Source of the DNA: Rhodoblastus sphagnicola
GTDB lineage: Bacteria > Pseudomonadota > Alphaproteobacteria > Rhizobiales > Beijerinckiaceae
DNA: 64,000 nt
Direction of reading: 5' to 3'
Assembly (NCBI RefSeq): GCF_002937075.1
Contig: NZ_NHSJ01000073.1
Location: 1 to 64,000, forward strand
Part shown: positions 9,188 to 18,844 of the stretch, one piece after another
Layout of the letters: the number at the start of each line of letters is the position of its first letter
How positions within the stretch are numbered: the first letter of the stretch is position 1
The notes under the pieces: model-generated
Seen by the model: only the letters and a program-made list of their open reading frames with translations
Told to the model about the DNA's origin: nothing
Databases searched by the model: none
Made by a program: the position numbers and the translations under genes

Positions 9188-9212
9188 GGCGACAAAGCAG
9201 AGGCTTGTCGCC
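9188..9212. promoter_or_regulatory. Perfect 8-bp inverted repeat between two membrane-protein genes
   Basis: GGCGACAA (9188-9195) and TTGTCGCC (9205-9212) are exact reverse complements around a 9-base loop. There is no T-run, so a Rho-independent terminator is unlikely. It sits 28 bases before the ATG of the cyclic-nucleotide-binding protein and could be an operator or a leader hairpin. Confidence 0.4.
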
Positions 9213-9240
9213 TGTGAACGCCATCGCGTCGGGAGCCTGG

Positions 9241-9921
9241 ATGTCGAGCGAAAACCTCCTTTATCTGCTGATCGCGCTTGCTTGGCTGCAAACCATCGCG
9301 GCGATCGTCTCGACGGTCTCGAAGACGATGATCCGCCTGCGCGTCGCTTCGGTCCTGTCCAACCTGTTCGGGCTGATCGTCAGCGTTTGCAGCGCCAATC
9401 CCGCGACCTTGATCCGCCATATCATCATCCTGCCGATCGACCTGTTGCGGCTGCGCGAAATGCGCAAGCTCGTCGCCAGCGTCAAGATCGCGGCCAACAC
9501 CGATCTCAATGTCGAATGGCTGAAGCCCTTCATGCATCCGGTCCGGTTGAGCCAGGGCGCGTATGTGTTCCGCAAGGGCGATGTGGCCGACAACGCCTTC
9601 ATGCTGATCGAAGGCGCCGTCGAGGCGCCGGAAATCGGCCGCGTCCTCAAGCCGGGCGACCTGTTCGGGGAGATGGCCATGTTCACGGCCGAGGGCCGTC
9701 GCACCGCCTCCGCCTTGTGCCGCACCGACGTGCGGCTGCTCGCCATCACCTATGAGCAATTCGAGCAGCTTTACTTCCAGAATCCCGAATTCGGCCTGTA
9801 TCTGGTCCGTCTGATCGTCAGCCGTTACCAGGCCAACCTCGCGCAACTGGAATCCGTCGAAACCGTTGGCGCCCCGCCGCCGCCGGCGCCGCGCGCTGGC
9901 GGCGGCGCGGAAGCTTCATGA
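9241..9921 (+). CDS. Membrane-anchored cyclic nucleotide-binding protein
   Basis: A 226-residue protein from the ATG at 9241 (GGGAGC just upstream; a GTG at 9214 is an in-frame alternative). Residues 3-65 hold two hydrophobic segments (LLYLLIALAWLQTIAAIVS; SNLFGLIVSV). Residues 95-200 form a Crp-like cyclic-nucleotide-binding fold: LSQGAYVFRKGDVADNAFML, then LKPGDLFGEMAMFTAEGRRTASA, where GE...RRTASA corresponds to the phosphate-binding cassette. There is no DNA-binding HTH, so it is not a Crp-type regulator; the tail is Pro/Ala-rich. It may sense cAMP at the membrane. The CHASE2 cyclase 640 bases away is an obvious but unproven source. Confidence 0.8.
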   Translation: MSSENLLYLLIALAWLQTIAAIVSTVSKTMIRLRVASVLSNLFGLIVSVCSANPATLIRHIIILPIDLLRLREMRKLVASVKIAANTDLNVEWLKPFMHPVRLSQGAYVFRKGDVADNAFMLIEGAVEAPEIGRVLKPGDLFGEMAMFTAEGRRTASALCRTDVRLLAITYEQFEQLYFQNPEFGLYLVRLIVSRYQANLAQLESVETVGAPPPPAPRAGGGAEAS

Positions 9922-9979
9922 CGCGCCACGGACATCGCCGCGCTCGGCGCGAACGCAATGCCTGAGCATCAAGAATAGG

Positions 9980-10849
9980 TCATTCGGGGTTCGATTCCGG
10001 GGCGGCGCCGGTCAAGCCAAGCCGGCGGCGCAGATCGGCGCAAATCGGGCCGAGGTCCGGCAGCCAGGGCGCGGCGCTGTCGTCGGGCTCGTCGTTCAGG
10101 TCGTGGTGCGCGAACAGATCCTGGGTATATTTGTCGTATTTCGCGGGGTCGTCGGCGCCGCGATGCACGTCGCCGCGCGCGCGCTTGACCTGATATTCTT
10201 CAAGACTCTTGCAGAAATAGTGATTCACCTGCGCCACCGACCAGTCAACATGGGTCGCGAGTCCGTGCGGCTCCATCTCCAGCGGCGCGCCATTGGCCAG
10301 CACCGCCCGGCCGCTGGCGAGCGTCGGCGCGTGCATGTGAACCTCGGCGACCGCGCGCGGGCGAAACAGGCTCTTGACGTGGCGATTGATGGGAGACTGC
10401 GCGCTGGCGGCGCGCGAAAAACGCTCCATCACCGGGCGTGGCGAAAAAACCGTTTCGCCCGAAGACCCGAACAGCCGCCAGTTCACGCCGATGCAGGCGA
10501 CGTCGGCCGGGAAAGACGCGATGAAGTCGTTCACCCGCCTGGTCGTCTTGAGCATGAGGAATTCGTCGGCGTCGAGGAACATCAGCCAGTCGGTCGGACA
10601 GCCGCGCACGGCGTCGCCATAGGCCAGCAATTGCGGCGAGGCCGCAACGCTCGGCCAGGGGATGTGGGCGTCGATGAGGCCGATGCGGCGCATGCGGGCG
10701 AGCAGGTCGGGCGTCTGGTCGGTGGAGTCGTTGTCGTAGATCGCGATCAGGTCGAAGCCGACCATGCGATGCCAGGCGACCCATTCGACCAGATAGGGCG
10801 CTTCATTCTTGACGATGGCGCAAAGCATGCTGGACATGGGCGGCCTCAT
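9980..10849 (-). CDS. Glycosyltransferase family 2-like protein
   Basis: A 289-residue cytosolic protein. The N-terminus has the GT-A signature of the Glyco_tranf_2_4 group: MLCAIVKNEAPYLVEWVAWH, then IYDNDSTDQTPDLL, and the DxD-type metal site WLMFLDADEFL. A conserved late histidine region (VNHYFCKSLEEY) is also present. Relatives transfer sugars to surface glycans. The start used is 10849 (MRPPMSSMLCAIVKNE); ATGs at codons 5 and 8 are alternatives. There is no glycan cluster around it, so the acceptor is unknown. The gene converges on the cyclic-nucleotide-binding protein gene. Confidence 0.85.
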   Translation of the reverse strand: MRPPMSSMLCAIVKNEAPYLVEWVAWHRMVGFDLIAIYDNDSTDQTPDLLARMRRIGLIDAHIPWPSVAASPQLLAYGDAVRGCPTDWLMFLDADEFLMLKTTRRVNDFIASFPADVACIGVNWRLFGSSGETVFSPRPVMERFSRAASAQSPINRHVKSLFRPRAVAEVHMHAPTLASGRAVLANGAPLEMEPHGLATHVDWSVAQVNHYFCKSLEEYQVKRARGDVHRGADDPAKYDKYTQDLFAHHDLNDEPDDSAAPWLPDLGPICADLRRRLGLTGAAPESNPE

Positions 10850-10945
10850 GTCGCGGGGACGAGGCCTGATTAGCCCGCGCGCGGGCGGCTGTCGACGTTC
10901 AACTTGCCTGGCGAGGACGGGCGTCGGCGGACGCCCTTTCGCGGG

Positions 10946-11293
10946 TCACTTCAGCAGCATCAGCCAGCGCTGCTCGCCGTTGGGCTGCATGGCCTCCAGC
11001 CGACTCAAGCCGATGTAGCGGACGATGCGCAGCTTGTCGCCCTTGTAGAAACGCATGCATTGGCCGGCCTCTTCCTGCTCGGTGATATAGGCCTCCGCCT
11101 TTTCCGGGGTTGCGTCGACATAAAGCTCCACCCATCGGCGCAGGGGGACTTCATCCTTGCAGCCGAACAGGGGAAAGGTGAGTTCGCAGATGTCGCCGAC
11201 GGCGCAGCGCGGTTTGGGGTCCGCATGCGCCGGCGCGGTGAATATCGCGCCGCAGAGGAGCGCGGCGGAGAGGAGGAGATGCGTCTTAATCAT
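10946..11293 (-). CDS. Small secreted protein of unknown function
   Basis: A 115-residue protein from the ATG at 11293, with a clear signal peptide (MIKTHLLLSAALLCGAIFTA, cut near AHA-DP). The mature part has four cysteines (RCAVGDICEL, FGCKDE, GQCMRFYKGD) that could form two disulfides in the periplasm. I do not recognise a named family. A longer reading frame starts further upstream, but it would bury the signal peptide. It precedes the glycosyltransferase gene on the same strand, 97 bases away, and follows the PilZ gene. Confidence 0.65.
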   Translation of the reverse strand: MIKTHLLLSAALLCGAIFTAPAHADPKPRCAVGDICELTFPLFGCKDEVPLRRWVELYVDATPEKAEAYITEQEEAGQCMRFYKGDKLRIVRYIGLSRLEAMQPNGEQRWLMLLK

Positions 11294-11347
11294 GAGGTCG
11301 ATCCGAATTGCTCGGGGATCATGCGCCACGAGGCTCGCGCGAAGCTG

Positions 11348-11674
11348 TCAGCTCGCGATCTTTTTCATCAGCGCCTTGCGCCGGAGGCTGCTCACGCCGT
11401 CAAAATAGCGCAGGCCGAGCTCGCCCCCCTCGCCGATCCGCCGCACTTCGCATTCGATGACGCGGTCGTCCGCCTTGACCGCCAACTCGATATGGCTGCC
11501 GACTTTTAGCGAATGGGGCAGGGGATGAGTCGCGCTGTCATTGACCACGACGCGCAGACCGTCGTCGGAAATGTCGGCGATCCGCGCGCGAATCTGCAAC
11601 TCGCCGTAGAAGATCACGGCTTCGACATTATCGAAAATCTTGTGGCGCGTCGACGCGCGGCGCTCATAATACAT
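11348..11674 (-). CDS. Single-domain PilZ protein
   Basis: A 108-residue protein that is essentially one PilZ domain. The c-di-GMP motifs are both visible: RRASTR near the N-terminus (RxxxR) and DISDDGLRV (D/N-x-S-x-x-G), followed by beta strands (SHIELAVKADDRVIECEVRRI; GLRYFD). PilZ proteins bind c-di-GMP and act as adaptors for motility, polysaccharide or sensory complexes. No partner gene is adjacent. A second PilZ domain occurs in this window at the end of the MCP at 12937. Confidence 0.85.
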   Translation of the reverse strand: MYYERRASTRHKIFDNVEAVIFYGELQIRARIADISDDGLRVVVNDSATHPLPHSLKVGSHIELAVKADDRVIECEVRRIGEGGELGLRYFDGVSSLRRKALMKKIAS

Positions 11675-11844
11675 CCGGTCATCCTTGGCGCCACCGCGCG
11701 GATGCGCGGCCTTTACCCAGTCCCGCCCAGTGTCGGCTGACTGGCTTGCGCGGAGCCTTCGGAACAGGAGAGGCCATTTGAGCGCGCTCCCGCGAACACG
11801 CTCAAACCTTTCGTCAATCCGAAACGAGTCTTTTTGAAGCCGCG

Positions 11845-12384
11845 TTAATGCCCCTCGAAGGTGACCAGCGCGCGCGCGGGCACGTCGAGCGCGCGGATCT
11901 TGTCGGCGCCGCCGAGTTCGGGCAGGTCGATCACGAAACAGGCCGCGACCACCACGGCCTCCATCTGGCGCAGCAGCTTGACCGCGCCGGTCGCGGTGCC
12001 GCCGGTGGCGATCAGGTCGTCAATCAGGAGCACCTTCTCGCCCGGCTTGACCGCGTCCTGGTGCATTTCCATCTCGTCGAGGCCGTATTCGAGGCTATAG
12101 GCCACGGAAACCGTGGTGTGCGGCAGCTTGCCCTTCTTGCGGATCGGAATGAAGCCGGCGGAGAGCTGGTGCGCCACGGCGCCGCCGAGGATGAAGCCGC
12201 GCGCCTCCATGCCTGCGACAGAGTCGATCTTTTGGCCGGCGAAGGGCTGCACCAACTCGTCCACGGCGCGGCGGAAGGCGCGGGCGTCGCCCAGCAGCGT
12301 GGTGATGTCGCGGAACATGATGCCCGGCTTGGGATAATCGGGAATCGTGCGGATGATGGATTTGAGGTCGTTTTCGAAGGTCAT
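11845..12384 (-). CDS. apt: Adenine phosphoribosyltransferase
   Basis: 179 residues from the ATG at 12384 ([20 protein letters not shown]). A start 12 codons upstream (12420) is possible but exceeds the family's usual 170-182 residues. The PRPP-binding loop [14 protein letters not shown] and the [11 protein letters not shown] and [10 protein letters not shown] motifs are all present. The enzyme converts adenine plus PRPP to AMP and pyrophosphate in purine salvage and acts in the cytosol as a dimer. It stands alone on the minus strand. prs, which makes its substrate PRPP, lies 2.6 kb away on the same strand. Confidence 0.95.
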   Translation of the reverse strand: MTFENDLKSIIRTIPDYPKPGIMFRDITTLLGDARAFRRAVDELVQPFAGQKIDSVAGMEARGFILGGAVAHQLSAGFIPIRKKGKLPHTTVSVAYSLEYGLDEMEMHQDAVKPGEKVLLIDDLIATGGTATGAVKLLRQMEAVVVAACFVIDLPELGGADKIRALDVPARALVTFEGH

Positions 12385-12548
12385 TTCAAACTCACGGAAC
12401 GGAACGGCGAGCTTAGCCATATCGCGGCATTCCCGGCGAATGCAACAGCTTCATGGTCGCGCCTGGGCTGGACTTGCGCTGGCGCAATAGGTGGGGGGTG
12501 GAAGAACAGGCGCCAGGGTGGATTTGGACAACACCGCTTGCCGATCCG

Positions 12549-12773
12549 ATGGCGATCGACACATCGGCGCTGGTCGCGATCCTGTTCGATGAACCCGAGG
12601 CCGAGGTCTTCGCGCGGCGCATCGCCGCCGATGGCGTGCGGTTGATCTCGGCCGCGACCCTGGTTGAAGCCGCGATGGGGGTGGAAGATTTGTCGGGCGC
12701 CGTGGGGCGGCGGCAAATCATGCCATTGGCGTCATCTTCCCCAAATCGGTTAACAGAGACGTCGAAATTTTAA
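12549..12773 (+). pseudogene. VapC toxin remnant (N-terminal PIN-domain fragment)
   Basis: From the ATG at 12549 the frame reads MAIDTSALVAILFDEPEA, then an alanine-rich stretch ending LVEAAMGVED. This matches the start of rhizobial VapC PIN ribonucleases up to the second acidic residue. After about 50 residues the similarity stops, and the frame closes at 12773 with none of the later catalytic aspartates. No VapB-like frame precedes it. It is most likely a 3'-deleted toxin gene. Codon 1 has no ribosome site, so it may not be translated. Confidence 0.5.
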
Positions 12774-12936
12774 CAGCTTGTAAAGGGTTGCGGTAACATG
12801 GTTCAGCAACCACAGATTGTACATCGTGCGTCAGCGCGCCTTTGCGATCATTGGATCTCGGAAGACTCGCCGCAACACAAGTTGCCGCGACCATTGGCCT
12901 TCGGCTCGAAACGAGCTTGAAAGATTGGGATATCCA

Positions 12937-14880
12937 ATGTTCCAGAAGATGAGGATTGCCGCACGCCTGCTGGTCGGGTTCGGCGCGTTGATGTTGTTGC
13001 TCGCCAGCGTCGTCGGATTTTCGGCCTATTCGGGGCGATCGACCCAGGTCGCCGTGGCCGATATGATGCATTTCAAGGGCGCTGAATTGCTGAATCAGGA
13101 AGTCGAGCGGCAGATCTATCAGGCCCGCTTCCGGTTCTGGCGGTTGTTGGCCCGCGGCGATGCTGCGGACTACGACAAGGCGCAAGAGGCGTTCAGTCGC
13201 GCCCAGGAAACATTCTCGGAACTGAGCACGATAACATACGATCCCCGTCGCCATGCGAAAGTTGAAGAGCTGAGCCGCGAGATCGCTTCCTATAAGGCGG
13301 AGGCGGATCGGTTCAAGGAAATCAAAGGCCACAACCCGAACATAGACACCCCTGAGGCGAAGGCGATCCTCGCCGCCGCCGACGGCCCCGGCGCCAAGAT
13401 CGAAGTCATTTCGAAGGACCTGTCCGCTGACTACGCGAAGGCCGCCAAGGACGCTGAAGGCGCGACCAATGCGGAAATCTCGACAGTCATTGTTGTTTCG
13501 TTGATCATCGGCTTCATCAGCGTCTTGCTGGGCGGCGCCCTGGCGCTGGTCATCGCGCGCAGCATCGCCAATCCGATCAAGGCGATGACCGCGTCCATGA
13601 CGGCCATGGCCGCAGGAAATCTCTCCGTCGAAATGAAAGGCTTCGAAGACGACAAGGAATTCGGCGCCATGGCGCACGCCATCGCCGTGTTCCGGGAGAA
13701 CGCCATTGAGCGCGCGCGTCTCCAGGAAGCGGCGCGATCCGAGCGTCAGGTCGAGCTTCACCGCCAGTCGGTGATGCAAGGTTTGATCGGCCGTTTCCGC
13801 ATCTTGATCGGTGAAGTCGTCGCCGCCGTGGGGTCCGAGACCGGCAAGATGAAAGGGACGGCGCTGACCTTGACGGATGTCGCCTTTCGCGCCGACAAGA
13901 CGGCCGGTTCGGCGCGGGACGCGGCTTCCGACTCCTCGGTCAATATCCAGACCGTTTCCGTCGCCGCGGAACAACTCACCGCCTCCATCAACGAAATCTC
14001 GACGCAAATCCAGGGCGCCAGCAAGAAGGCGAACCAGGCGACAGACATCGCCCGCCAGACGGACCTCAACATTTCCGGCCTCGTCGAAGTCTCGAACAAG
14101 GTCGGCGCGATCGTCGAAATGATCCGCACGATCGCCCAACAGACCAATCTGCTGGCGCTGAACGCCACCATCGAGGCGGCGCGCGCGGGCGACGCCGGCA
14201 AGGGCTTTGCGGTGGTGGCTTCGGAGGTGAAGGCGCTGGCCGGGCAAACCGCCCAGGCGACCGATGAAATCGCGGCGCAGATCGCGGCGATCCAGGGCGC
14301 GACGCAGCAAGCCGTCACGGATATCAGGGCGATCACGGCCGCCGTAACCGAAATTGATTCGATGACAAACGCCGTCGCCGCGTCGGTCGATCAGCAAAGC
14401 GAGGCGACGGGAGAAATCGCGCGCGCCATATCGCAGGCGTCGGATAGCTCTAAGAACGCCTCGAAGAATGTGGAGAGTGTCGCGTCGGTCATCGGCGAGA
14501 CCAATACAGAAGCGGGTCGCGTGACCGATGCGACCGGCCTGCTCGCCGATTCGACCAAAAGGCTGGCCGACGCGGTCGAGGACTTTTTGACCGAATTGAG
14601 CCAAGATGTGAAAAACCGGCGCGAAGCCACGCGGCGACTTTCAACCGAGGCGGTCGTGATTCAGACGAACGGCGTCCGCGTCAAGACGAAATTGGTCGAT
14701 ATTTCGGACACAGGCGCCAAGGTCGTCGCCTCGCCTGACCTTGGCAGCGGTGAACGCATCATCCTCGAGTTTGAAGACCAATCCAAAGCGCCGGCGAAAC
14801 TCGTTTGGGTCAAGGATGGATTCGCGGGCGTGCAATTCGATCACCCGCTCAGCTCCCATGCCGAAGCTCGGGCTGCGTGA
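12937..14880 (+). CDS. Methyl-accepting chemotaxis protein with C-terminal PilZ domain
   Basis: 647 residues from the ATG at 12937 ([16 protein letters not shown]). Two membrane helices (about 9-31 and 185-207) bracket a helical periplasmic sensor of about 150 residues (four-helix-bundle type). HAMP is at about 208-260, and the signalling domain (about 320-550) has the canonical hairpin tip [20 protein letters not shown]. Residues 557-640 are a PilZ domain: RREATRR (RxxxR) and [10 protein letters not shown]. The fusion implies c-di-GMP input to, or output from, a chemoreceptor array. No che genes are adjacent. The 163 bases upstream hold no recognisable gene or strong promoter. Confidence 0.92.
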   Translation: MFQKMRIAARLLVGFGALMLLLASVVGFSAYSGRSTQVAVADMMHFKGAELLNQEVERQIYQARFRFWRLLARGDAADYDKAQEAFSRAQETFSELSTITYDPRRHAKVEELSREIASYKAEADRFKEIKGHNPNIDTPEAKAILAAADGPGAKIEVISKDLSADYAKAAKDAEGATNAEISTVIVVSLIIGFISVLLGGALALVIARSIANPIKAMTASMTAMAAGNLSVEMKGFEDDKEFGAMAHAIAVFRENAIERARLQEAARSERQVELHRQSVMQGLIGRFRILIGEVVAAVGSETGKMKGTALTLTDVAFRADKTAGSARDAASDSSVNIQTVSVAAEQLTASINEISTQIQGASKKANQATDIARQTDLNISGLVEVSNKVGAIVEMIRTIAQQTNLLALNATIEAARAGDAGKGFAVVASEVKALAGQTAQATDEIAAQIAAIQGATQQAVTDIRAITAAVTEIDSMTNAVAASVDQQSEATGEIARAISQASDSSKNASKNVESVASVIGETNTEAGRVTDATGLLADSTKRLADAVEDFLTELSQDVKNRREATRRLSTEAVVIQTNGVRVKTKLVDISDTGAKVVASPDLGSGERIILEFEDQSKAPAKLVWVKDGFAGVQFDHPLSSHAEARAA

Positions 14881-14907
14881 GACACGGCGCGTTACGGGAG
14901 TCGCGTT

Positions 14908-14942
14908 ATACGAAACCCGAACGATCCATTCGGGTTTCGTAT
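14908..14942. terminator. Hairpin between convergent MCP and prs genes
   Basis: A perfect 14-bp stem, ATACGAAACCCGAA (14908-14921) with TTCGGGTTTCGTAT (14929-14942), encloses a 7-base loop. It sits 28 bases after the MCP stop and 48 bases beyond the prs stop. There is no long U-run on either strand, so it is an atypical but probable bidirectional terminator or 3'-end stabiliser. Confidence 0.6.
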
Positions 14943-14989
14943 CCGAACGACCAGGGCCGGGCGCGCAAGGCGTTCTGGCCCCGGCGCGC

Positions 14990-15934
14990 TCAGTTGAACA
15001 GGCTGGAAACGCTCTCTTCCTTCGCCGTCCGGTCAATGGCCTCGCCGATCAGAGGCGCGATCGAAACCACGCGCATGTTCTTGGTCACGCGCACGGCTTC
15101 CGTCGACTGGATCGAATCGGTGATCACCAGTTCCTTGAGTTTCGACGCGGAAATGCGCGCCACCGCGCCGCCCGACAGCACGCCATGGGTGATATAGGCG
15201 CGCACGTCCGCCGCGCCCTGCTTGAGCAGCGCTTCCGCCGCGTTGCACAGGGTGCCGCCGGAATCGACGATGTCGTCGACGAGGATGCAGCTCTTGCCCT
15301 TCACTTCGCCGATGATGTTCATCACTTCCGATTCGCCGGCGCGCTCGCGGCGCTTGTCCACGATGGCGAGCGGCGCGTTGATGCGCTTGGCGAGCGCGCG
15401 GGCGCGCACCACGCCGCCGACGTCGGGCGACACCACCATCACATTGGAGAGGTCGAGCTTGTCCTGGATGTCGCGCACCAGCACCGGCGCGGCGAACAGA
15501 TTGTCGGTGGGAATGTCGAAAAAGCCCTGAATCTGGCCGGCGTGGAGATCGACGGTGAGCACGCGGTCGGCGCCGGCGCGGGTGATCAGATTGGCCACCA
15601 GCTTGGCCGAAATCGGGGTGCGCGGGCCGGGCTTGCGATCTTGCCGCGCGTAACCGAAATAGGGCATGACCGCCGTGATGCGGCGCGCCGAGGCGCGGCG
15701 CAAGGCGTCGATCATGATCAACGCCTCCATCAGATGGTCATTGGTGGGGAAGGAGGTGGACTGGACGACGAACGTGTCCTCTCCGCGGACATTTTCTTGA
15801 ATCTCTACGAAGACTTCCATATCGGCGAAGCGCCGCACCACGCATTTGGTGAGAGGCACGCCCAAATAGGCGGCGATCGCCTCGCTGAGGGGCCGATTGG
15901 AGTTGCCCGCAAGAATTTTCATGACGCCAGACAT
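14990..15934 (-). CDS. prs: Ribose-phosphate pyrophosphokinase
   Basis: A 314-residue full-length class I PRPP synthetase. It makes PRPP from ribose 5-phosphate and ATP for purine, pyrimidine, histidine and NAD synthesis. The visible hallmarks are [21 protein letters not shown], the ATP loop [20 protein letters not shown], the metal/ATP signature [11 protein letters not shown] and the PRPP loop [17 protein letters not shown]. The listed start gives [11 protein letters not shown]; the second ATG (15922, MKILAGN) matches the usual family start and may be used instead. It is monocistronic, and a hairpin lies beyond its stop. Confidence 0.97.
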   Translation of the reverse strand: MSGVMKILAGNSNRPLSEAIAAYLGVPLTKCVVRRFADMEVFVEIQENVRGEDTFVVQSTSFPTNDHLMEALIMIDALRRASARRITAVMPYFGYARQDRKPGPRTPISAKLVANLITRAGADRVLTVDLHAGQIQGFFDIPTDNLFAAPVLVRDIQDKLDLSNVMVVSPDVGGVVRARALAKRINAPLAIVDKRRERAGESEVMNIIGEVKGKSCILVDDIVDSGGTLCNAAEALLKQGAADVRAYITHGVLSGGAVARISASKLKELVITDSIQSTEAVRVTKNMRVVSIAPLIGEAIDRTAKEESVSSLFN

Positions 15935-16063
15935 TCCATGTCATTTCGTTGACCAGGATGGCGGCGTCTTAGCAGCGCGTTCGACGATGAACAATGAAAA
16001 TGGCCAGCCCTGTCGTGATTTCGTCAAAAACAAGCGTGGTTTGGCGTGGCGCCCGCCCGCGCT

Positions 16064-16642
16064 TTATCGCACTGGCGCGTAGGACAGCGCCGGACTGGAG
16101 GCGGTTGCGTCGGCCGGTTGCGCCGCCGCCATCGCCTCGGGCGTGTTGGAGAGATAGGCGGCGAGTTCCCCGGCGCTGCGCTGCGCCAGCGTGGTGAGCG
16201 CCGAGGCGTCCACCAGCCCCCAAGGGTCGGTCGCGGTCCCCTGCAACGCGATTTCGTCGTTGAGTCGCTGGGCGCGATGGGCGGTGCGGTCGTAAATATC
16301 CCAGACATAGGTGAGTCGGGCGCCGCCTTCGACCGGATAGGCGGAAATATAGCCGCGCGCGAGATAGCGGGCGTCGGCGCTGTCGGTGAGGGCCACGTCC
16401 TGCCGGGCGACATCGGCGTTGAACAGGGCCATGAATTGCGTTTTCTGCGGCTCGGGCGCGTCCATCTGGGTCACCGCCAGGGCGGCGGGGCGGGGACTGA
16501 GGCCCGAGGGAAGAATGGAGGTTCGCGCCTGGGGCGGGAGGCTCGCGGTCGCCGTCGGGTCCACGCCGCCCGAACAAGCCGAAAGAAAAACGGGGAGAAC
16601 GCAAGTTGCGACAAAGCTAAAGCCGGCTCGTTGCGCGACCAT
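16064..16642 (-). CDS. Putative lipoprotein of unknown function
   Basis: 192 residues from the ATG at 16642, which gives a lipoprotein signal (MVAQRAGFSFVATCVLPVFL then lipobox LSAC-SGG). The mature protein has a Pro/Ser/Thr-rich linker and then an alpha/beta region (ARYLARGYISAYPVEGG; LTYVWDIYDRTAHRAQRL) that may be a periplasmic domain tethered to the outer membrane. I do not recognise a named family, although the second half resembles proteobacterial lipoproteins with a SPOR- or DUF-type fold in length only. Longer in-frame starts would hide the signal peptide. It is divergent from uvrC. Confidence 0.65.
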   Translation of the reverse strand: MVAQRAGFSFVATCVLPVFLSACSGGVDPTATASLPPQARTSILPSGLSPRPAALAVTQMDAPEPQKTQFMALFNADVARQDVALTDSADARYLARGYISAYPVEGGARLTYVWDIYDRTAHRAQRLNDEIALQGTATDPWGLVDASALTTLAQRSAGELAAYLSNTPEAMAAAQPADATASSPALSYAPVR

Positions 16643-16786
16643 GTTAACTCTCCGGGCGCCTCGTTGACGATTTGTTAACCGCATTGCTAGCGGTAAAATC
16701 GCGCGAGGTCTAGAGCGTGTCATTCTAGGAGGGTTTCGCCCGCGCCGTTGACGCTCCACATCAGGATCGAACCACGACAGGAGGAC

Positions 16787-18769
16787 ATGATTTCAGACCC
16801 GAACACCGACGATCCTCCGGAAATTCCCGATCTGGAGGACGAAGACGAGGCTGAACTTGCGCCCGATACGGGCGTCGAGGTGGATTTTGACGCGGCCGAG
16901 GGGGCGGAGTCGCTCAAACGCGGGGCGCGCGCCATCCGCGCCCACTGGAAACACGCGCCCGCCGGCCCCGGCGTCTATCGCATGCTCGCCGAGGACGGCG
17001 CCGTGCTTTATGTCGGCAAGGCCAAGAGCATCCGGAAGCGCATCGCCTCTTACGTAAGGGCGGGCGGCCACACCAATCGCATCGCGCGCATGATCGCGCT
17101 GACGGCGACCATGGTGTTCGCCTCGACCGAAACCGAAGTCGAGGCGCTGCTGCTCGAAGCCAATCTGATCAAGCAGTTGAAACCGCGCTTCAACGTGCTG
17201 CTGCGCGACGACAAGAGTTTTCCCTATATTTTGCTGACCAAGGACGAGCGCGGCGCGCAGATCGCCAAGCATCGCGGCGCGCGCGGGCGAAAAGGCGATT
17301 ATTTCGGGCCGTTCGCGGGGGTGTGGGCGGTCAATCGCACGTTAAATGTGCTGCAAAAGGCGTTTTTGCTGCGCTCGTGCGAAAACTCCTTCTTCGACAA
17401 TCGCACCCGGCCCTGCCTGCTGTTCCAGATCAAGCGCTGCGCCGGGCCTTGCACCGGCGAAATCTCGGGCCAGGATTACGACGAACTGGTCGGAGAGGCG
17501 CGGGATTTTCTGTGCGGAAAATCGCGGGCGGTGCGGGAGCGGTTGGCGGCGGAAATGAACGCCGCCGCCGAGCGCCTGGAATTTGAGCGCGCCGGCCAGT
17601 TGCGCGACCGCATTTCGGCGCTCGCGGCCATCCAGGGCCAGCAGGGGGTCAACCCGCGCAACACGCCGGAGGCCGACGTGTTCGGGCTGCATGAGGAGGC
17701 TGGCCAGTTCTGCGTGGAGGCGGTGTTCATCCGCGCCGGCCAGAACTGGGGCAATCGCGCCTATTTTCCGCGCGCCGACAAGGCGCTTGCGCCGGGCGAG
17801 GTGTTGGGGCCATTCGTCGCGCAATTCTACGCCGACCGCCCGGCGCCGCGCTGCATCCTGTTGTCGCACGAGATCGAGGAGGCCGGCTTGCTGGCCGAGG
17901 CGCTGGCCGCGCGCGCCGGCCACAAGGTCGAAATCCTCGTTCCCCGGCGCGGCGAAAAGGCCGAACTGCTCGTCAGCGCGCAACGAAACGCCCGCGAGGC
18001 GCTGGGCCGCAAGCTGGCCGAGGTCGCCAGCCAACAACGTCTGCTCGAAGTTCTGGGCGCGGCGTTCGGTACGGAAAAACCGCCGCGCCGTGTCGAAATT
18101 TATGACAATTCACACATCATGGGGACAGCCGCCATCGGCGCCATGGTGGTCGCGGGTCCGCAAGGTTTCGTCAAAAACCAGTACCGCACCTTCAACATCA
18201 AGACGGACATCGCGCCCGGCGACGATTACGCCATGATGCGCGAGGTTTTGGGGCGCCGTTTCACCCGCATCCTCAAGGAGGGCGAGCCGGAAACCAGCGA
18301 TCCCGAGGCCTTCCCGCAAAAACCGGACCTGATCCTGATCGACGGCGGGCGCGGCCAGTTTTCCGCGACGCTGCAAGTAATGAAGGATCTGGGCGTCGAG
18401 GGGATCACGCTCGCCTCGATCGCCAAGGGCGTGGATCGCGACGCCGGGCGCGAAACCTTTTTCGTGGAGGGGCGGGAGCCGTTCCGGCTGCCGCCGCGCG
18501 ATCCCGCGCTCTATTTCGTGCAGCGCCTGCGCGACGAGGCGCATCGATTCGCCATCGGAACCCATCGCGCCAAGCGCAAGAAGGAATTTGTGAAGAATCC
18601 GCTGGACGAAATCGCCGGCATCGGCCCCGCGCGAAAAAGAGCTTTGCTTCAGGCTTTTGGCACGGCCAAGGCCGTGGCGGGCGCGGCGCTCGCCGATCTG
18701 GAGAAGACGCCGGGTTTTTCCGCCGCGACGGCGAAGCTGGTGTACGATCACTTTCACGAGAAGGGGTGA
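16787..18769 (+). CDS. uvrC: UvrABC system protein C
   Basis: 660 residues. The ATG at 16787 is preceded by a strong Shine-Dalgarno ACAGGAGG at 16777-16784, which decides the start against an upstream TTG. After an acidic N-terminal extension of about 45 residues comes the GIY-YIG nuclease domain (GVYRML...[14 protein letters not shown]), which makes the 3' incision. Next is the four-cysteine region ([20 protein letters not shown]), the UVR domain binding UvrB ([16 protein letters not shown]), the RNase H-like endonuclease domain ([11 protein letters not shown]-like; [10 protein letters not shown]) that makes the 5' incision, and a C-terminal helix-hairpin-helix ([17 protein letters not shown]). 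It starts a rightward run uvrC-pgsA-moaD. Confidence 0.97.
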   Translation: MISDPNTDDPPEIPDLEDEDEAELAPDTGVEVDFDAAEGAESLKRGARAIRAHWKHAPAGPGVYRMLAEDGAVLYVGKAKSIRKRIASYVRAGGHTNRIARMIALTATMVFASTETEVEALLLEANLIKQLKPRFNVLLRDDKSFPYILLTKDERGAQIAKHRGARGRKGDYFGPFAGVWAVNRTLNVLQKAFLLRSCENSFFDNRTRPCLLFQIKRCAGPCTGEISGQDYDELVGEARDFLCGKSRAVRERLAAEMNAAAERLEFERAGQLRDRISALAAIQGQQGVNPRNTPEADVFGLHEEAGQFCVEAVFIRAGQNWGNRAYFPRADKALAPGEVLGPFVAQFYADRPAPRCILLSHEIEEAGLLAEALAARAGHKVEILVPRRGEKAELLVSAQRNAREALGRKLAEVASQQRLLEVLGAAFGTEKPPRRVEIYDNSHIMGTAAIGAMVVAGPQGFVKNQYRTFNIKTDIAPGDDYAMMREVLGRRFTRILKEGEPETSDPEAFPQKPDLILIDGGRGQFSATLQVMKDLGVEGITLASIAKGVDRDAGRETFFVEGREPFRLPPRDPALYFVQRLRDEAHRFAIGTHRAKRKKEFVKNPLDEIAGIGPARKRALLQAFGTAKAVAGAALADLEKTPGFSAATAKLVYDHFHEKG

Positions 18770-18844
18770 CGCGCGGGGGCGTCAACGCGTCTGCGACGGT
18801 TTTCGGCCTTGACGCGACGCGCCAAAAAAGTGTTCCTCAAGTTC

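Noticed and set aside
9980-10005. GGGGTTCGATTCC resembles a tRNA T-arm
   Set aside because: It is the antisense of the last codons of the glycosyltransferase gene, and no acceptor, D or anticodon stem can be found upstream.
12718-14604. A leftward frame of 628 codons opposite the MCP
   Set aside because: Antisense artefact; the MCP tip and PilZ motifs lie in the rightward frame.
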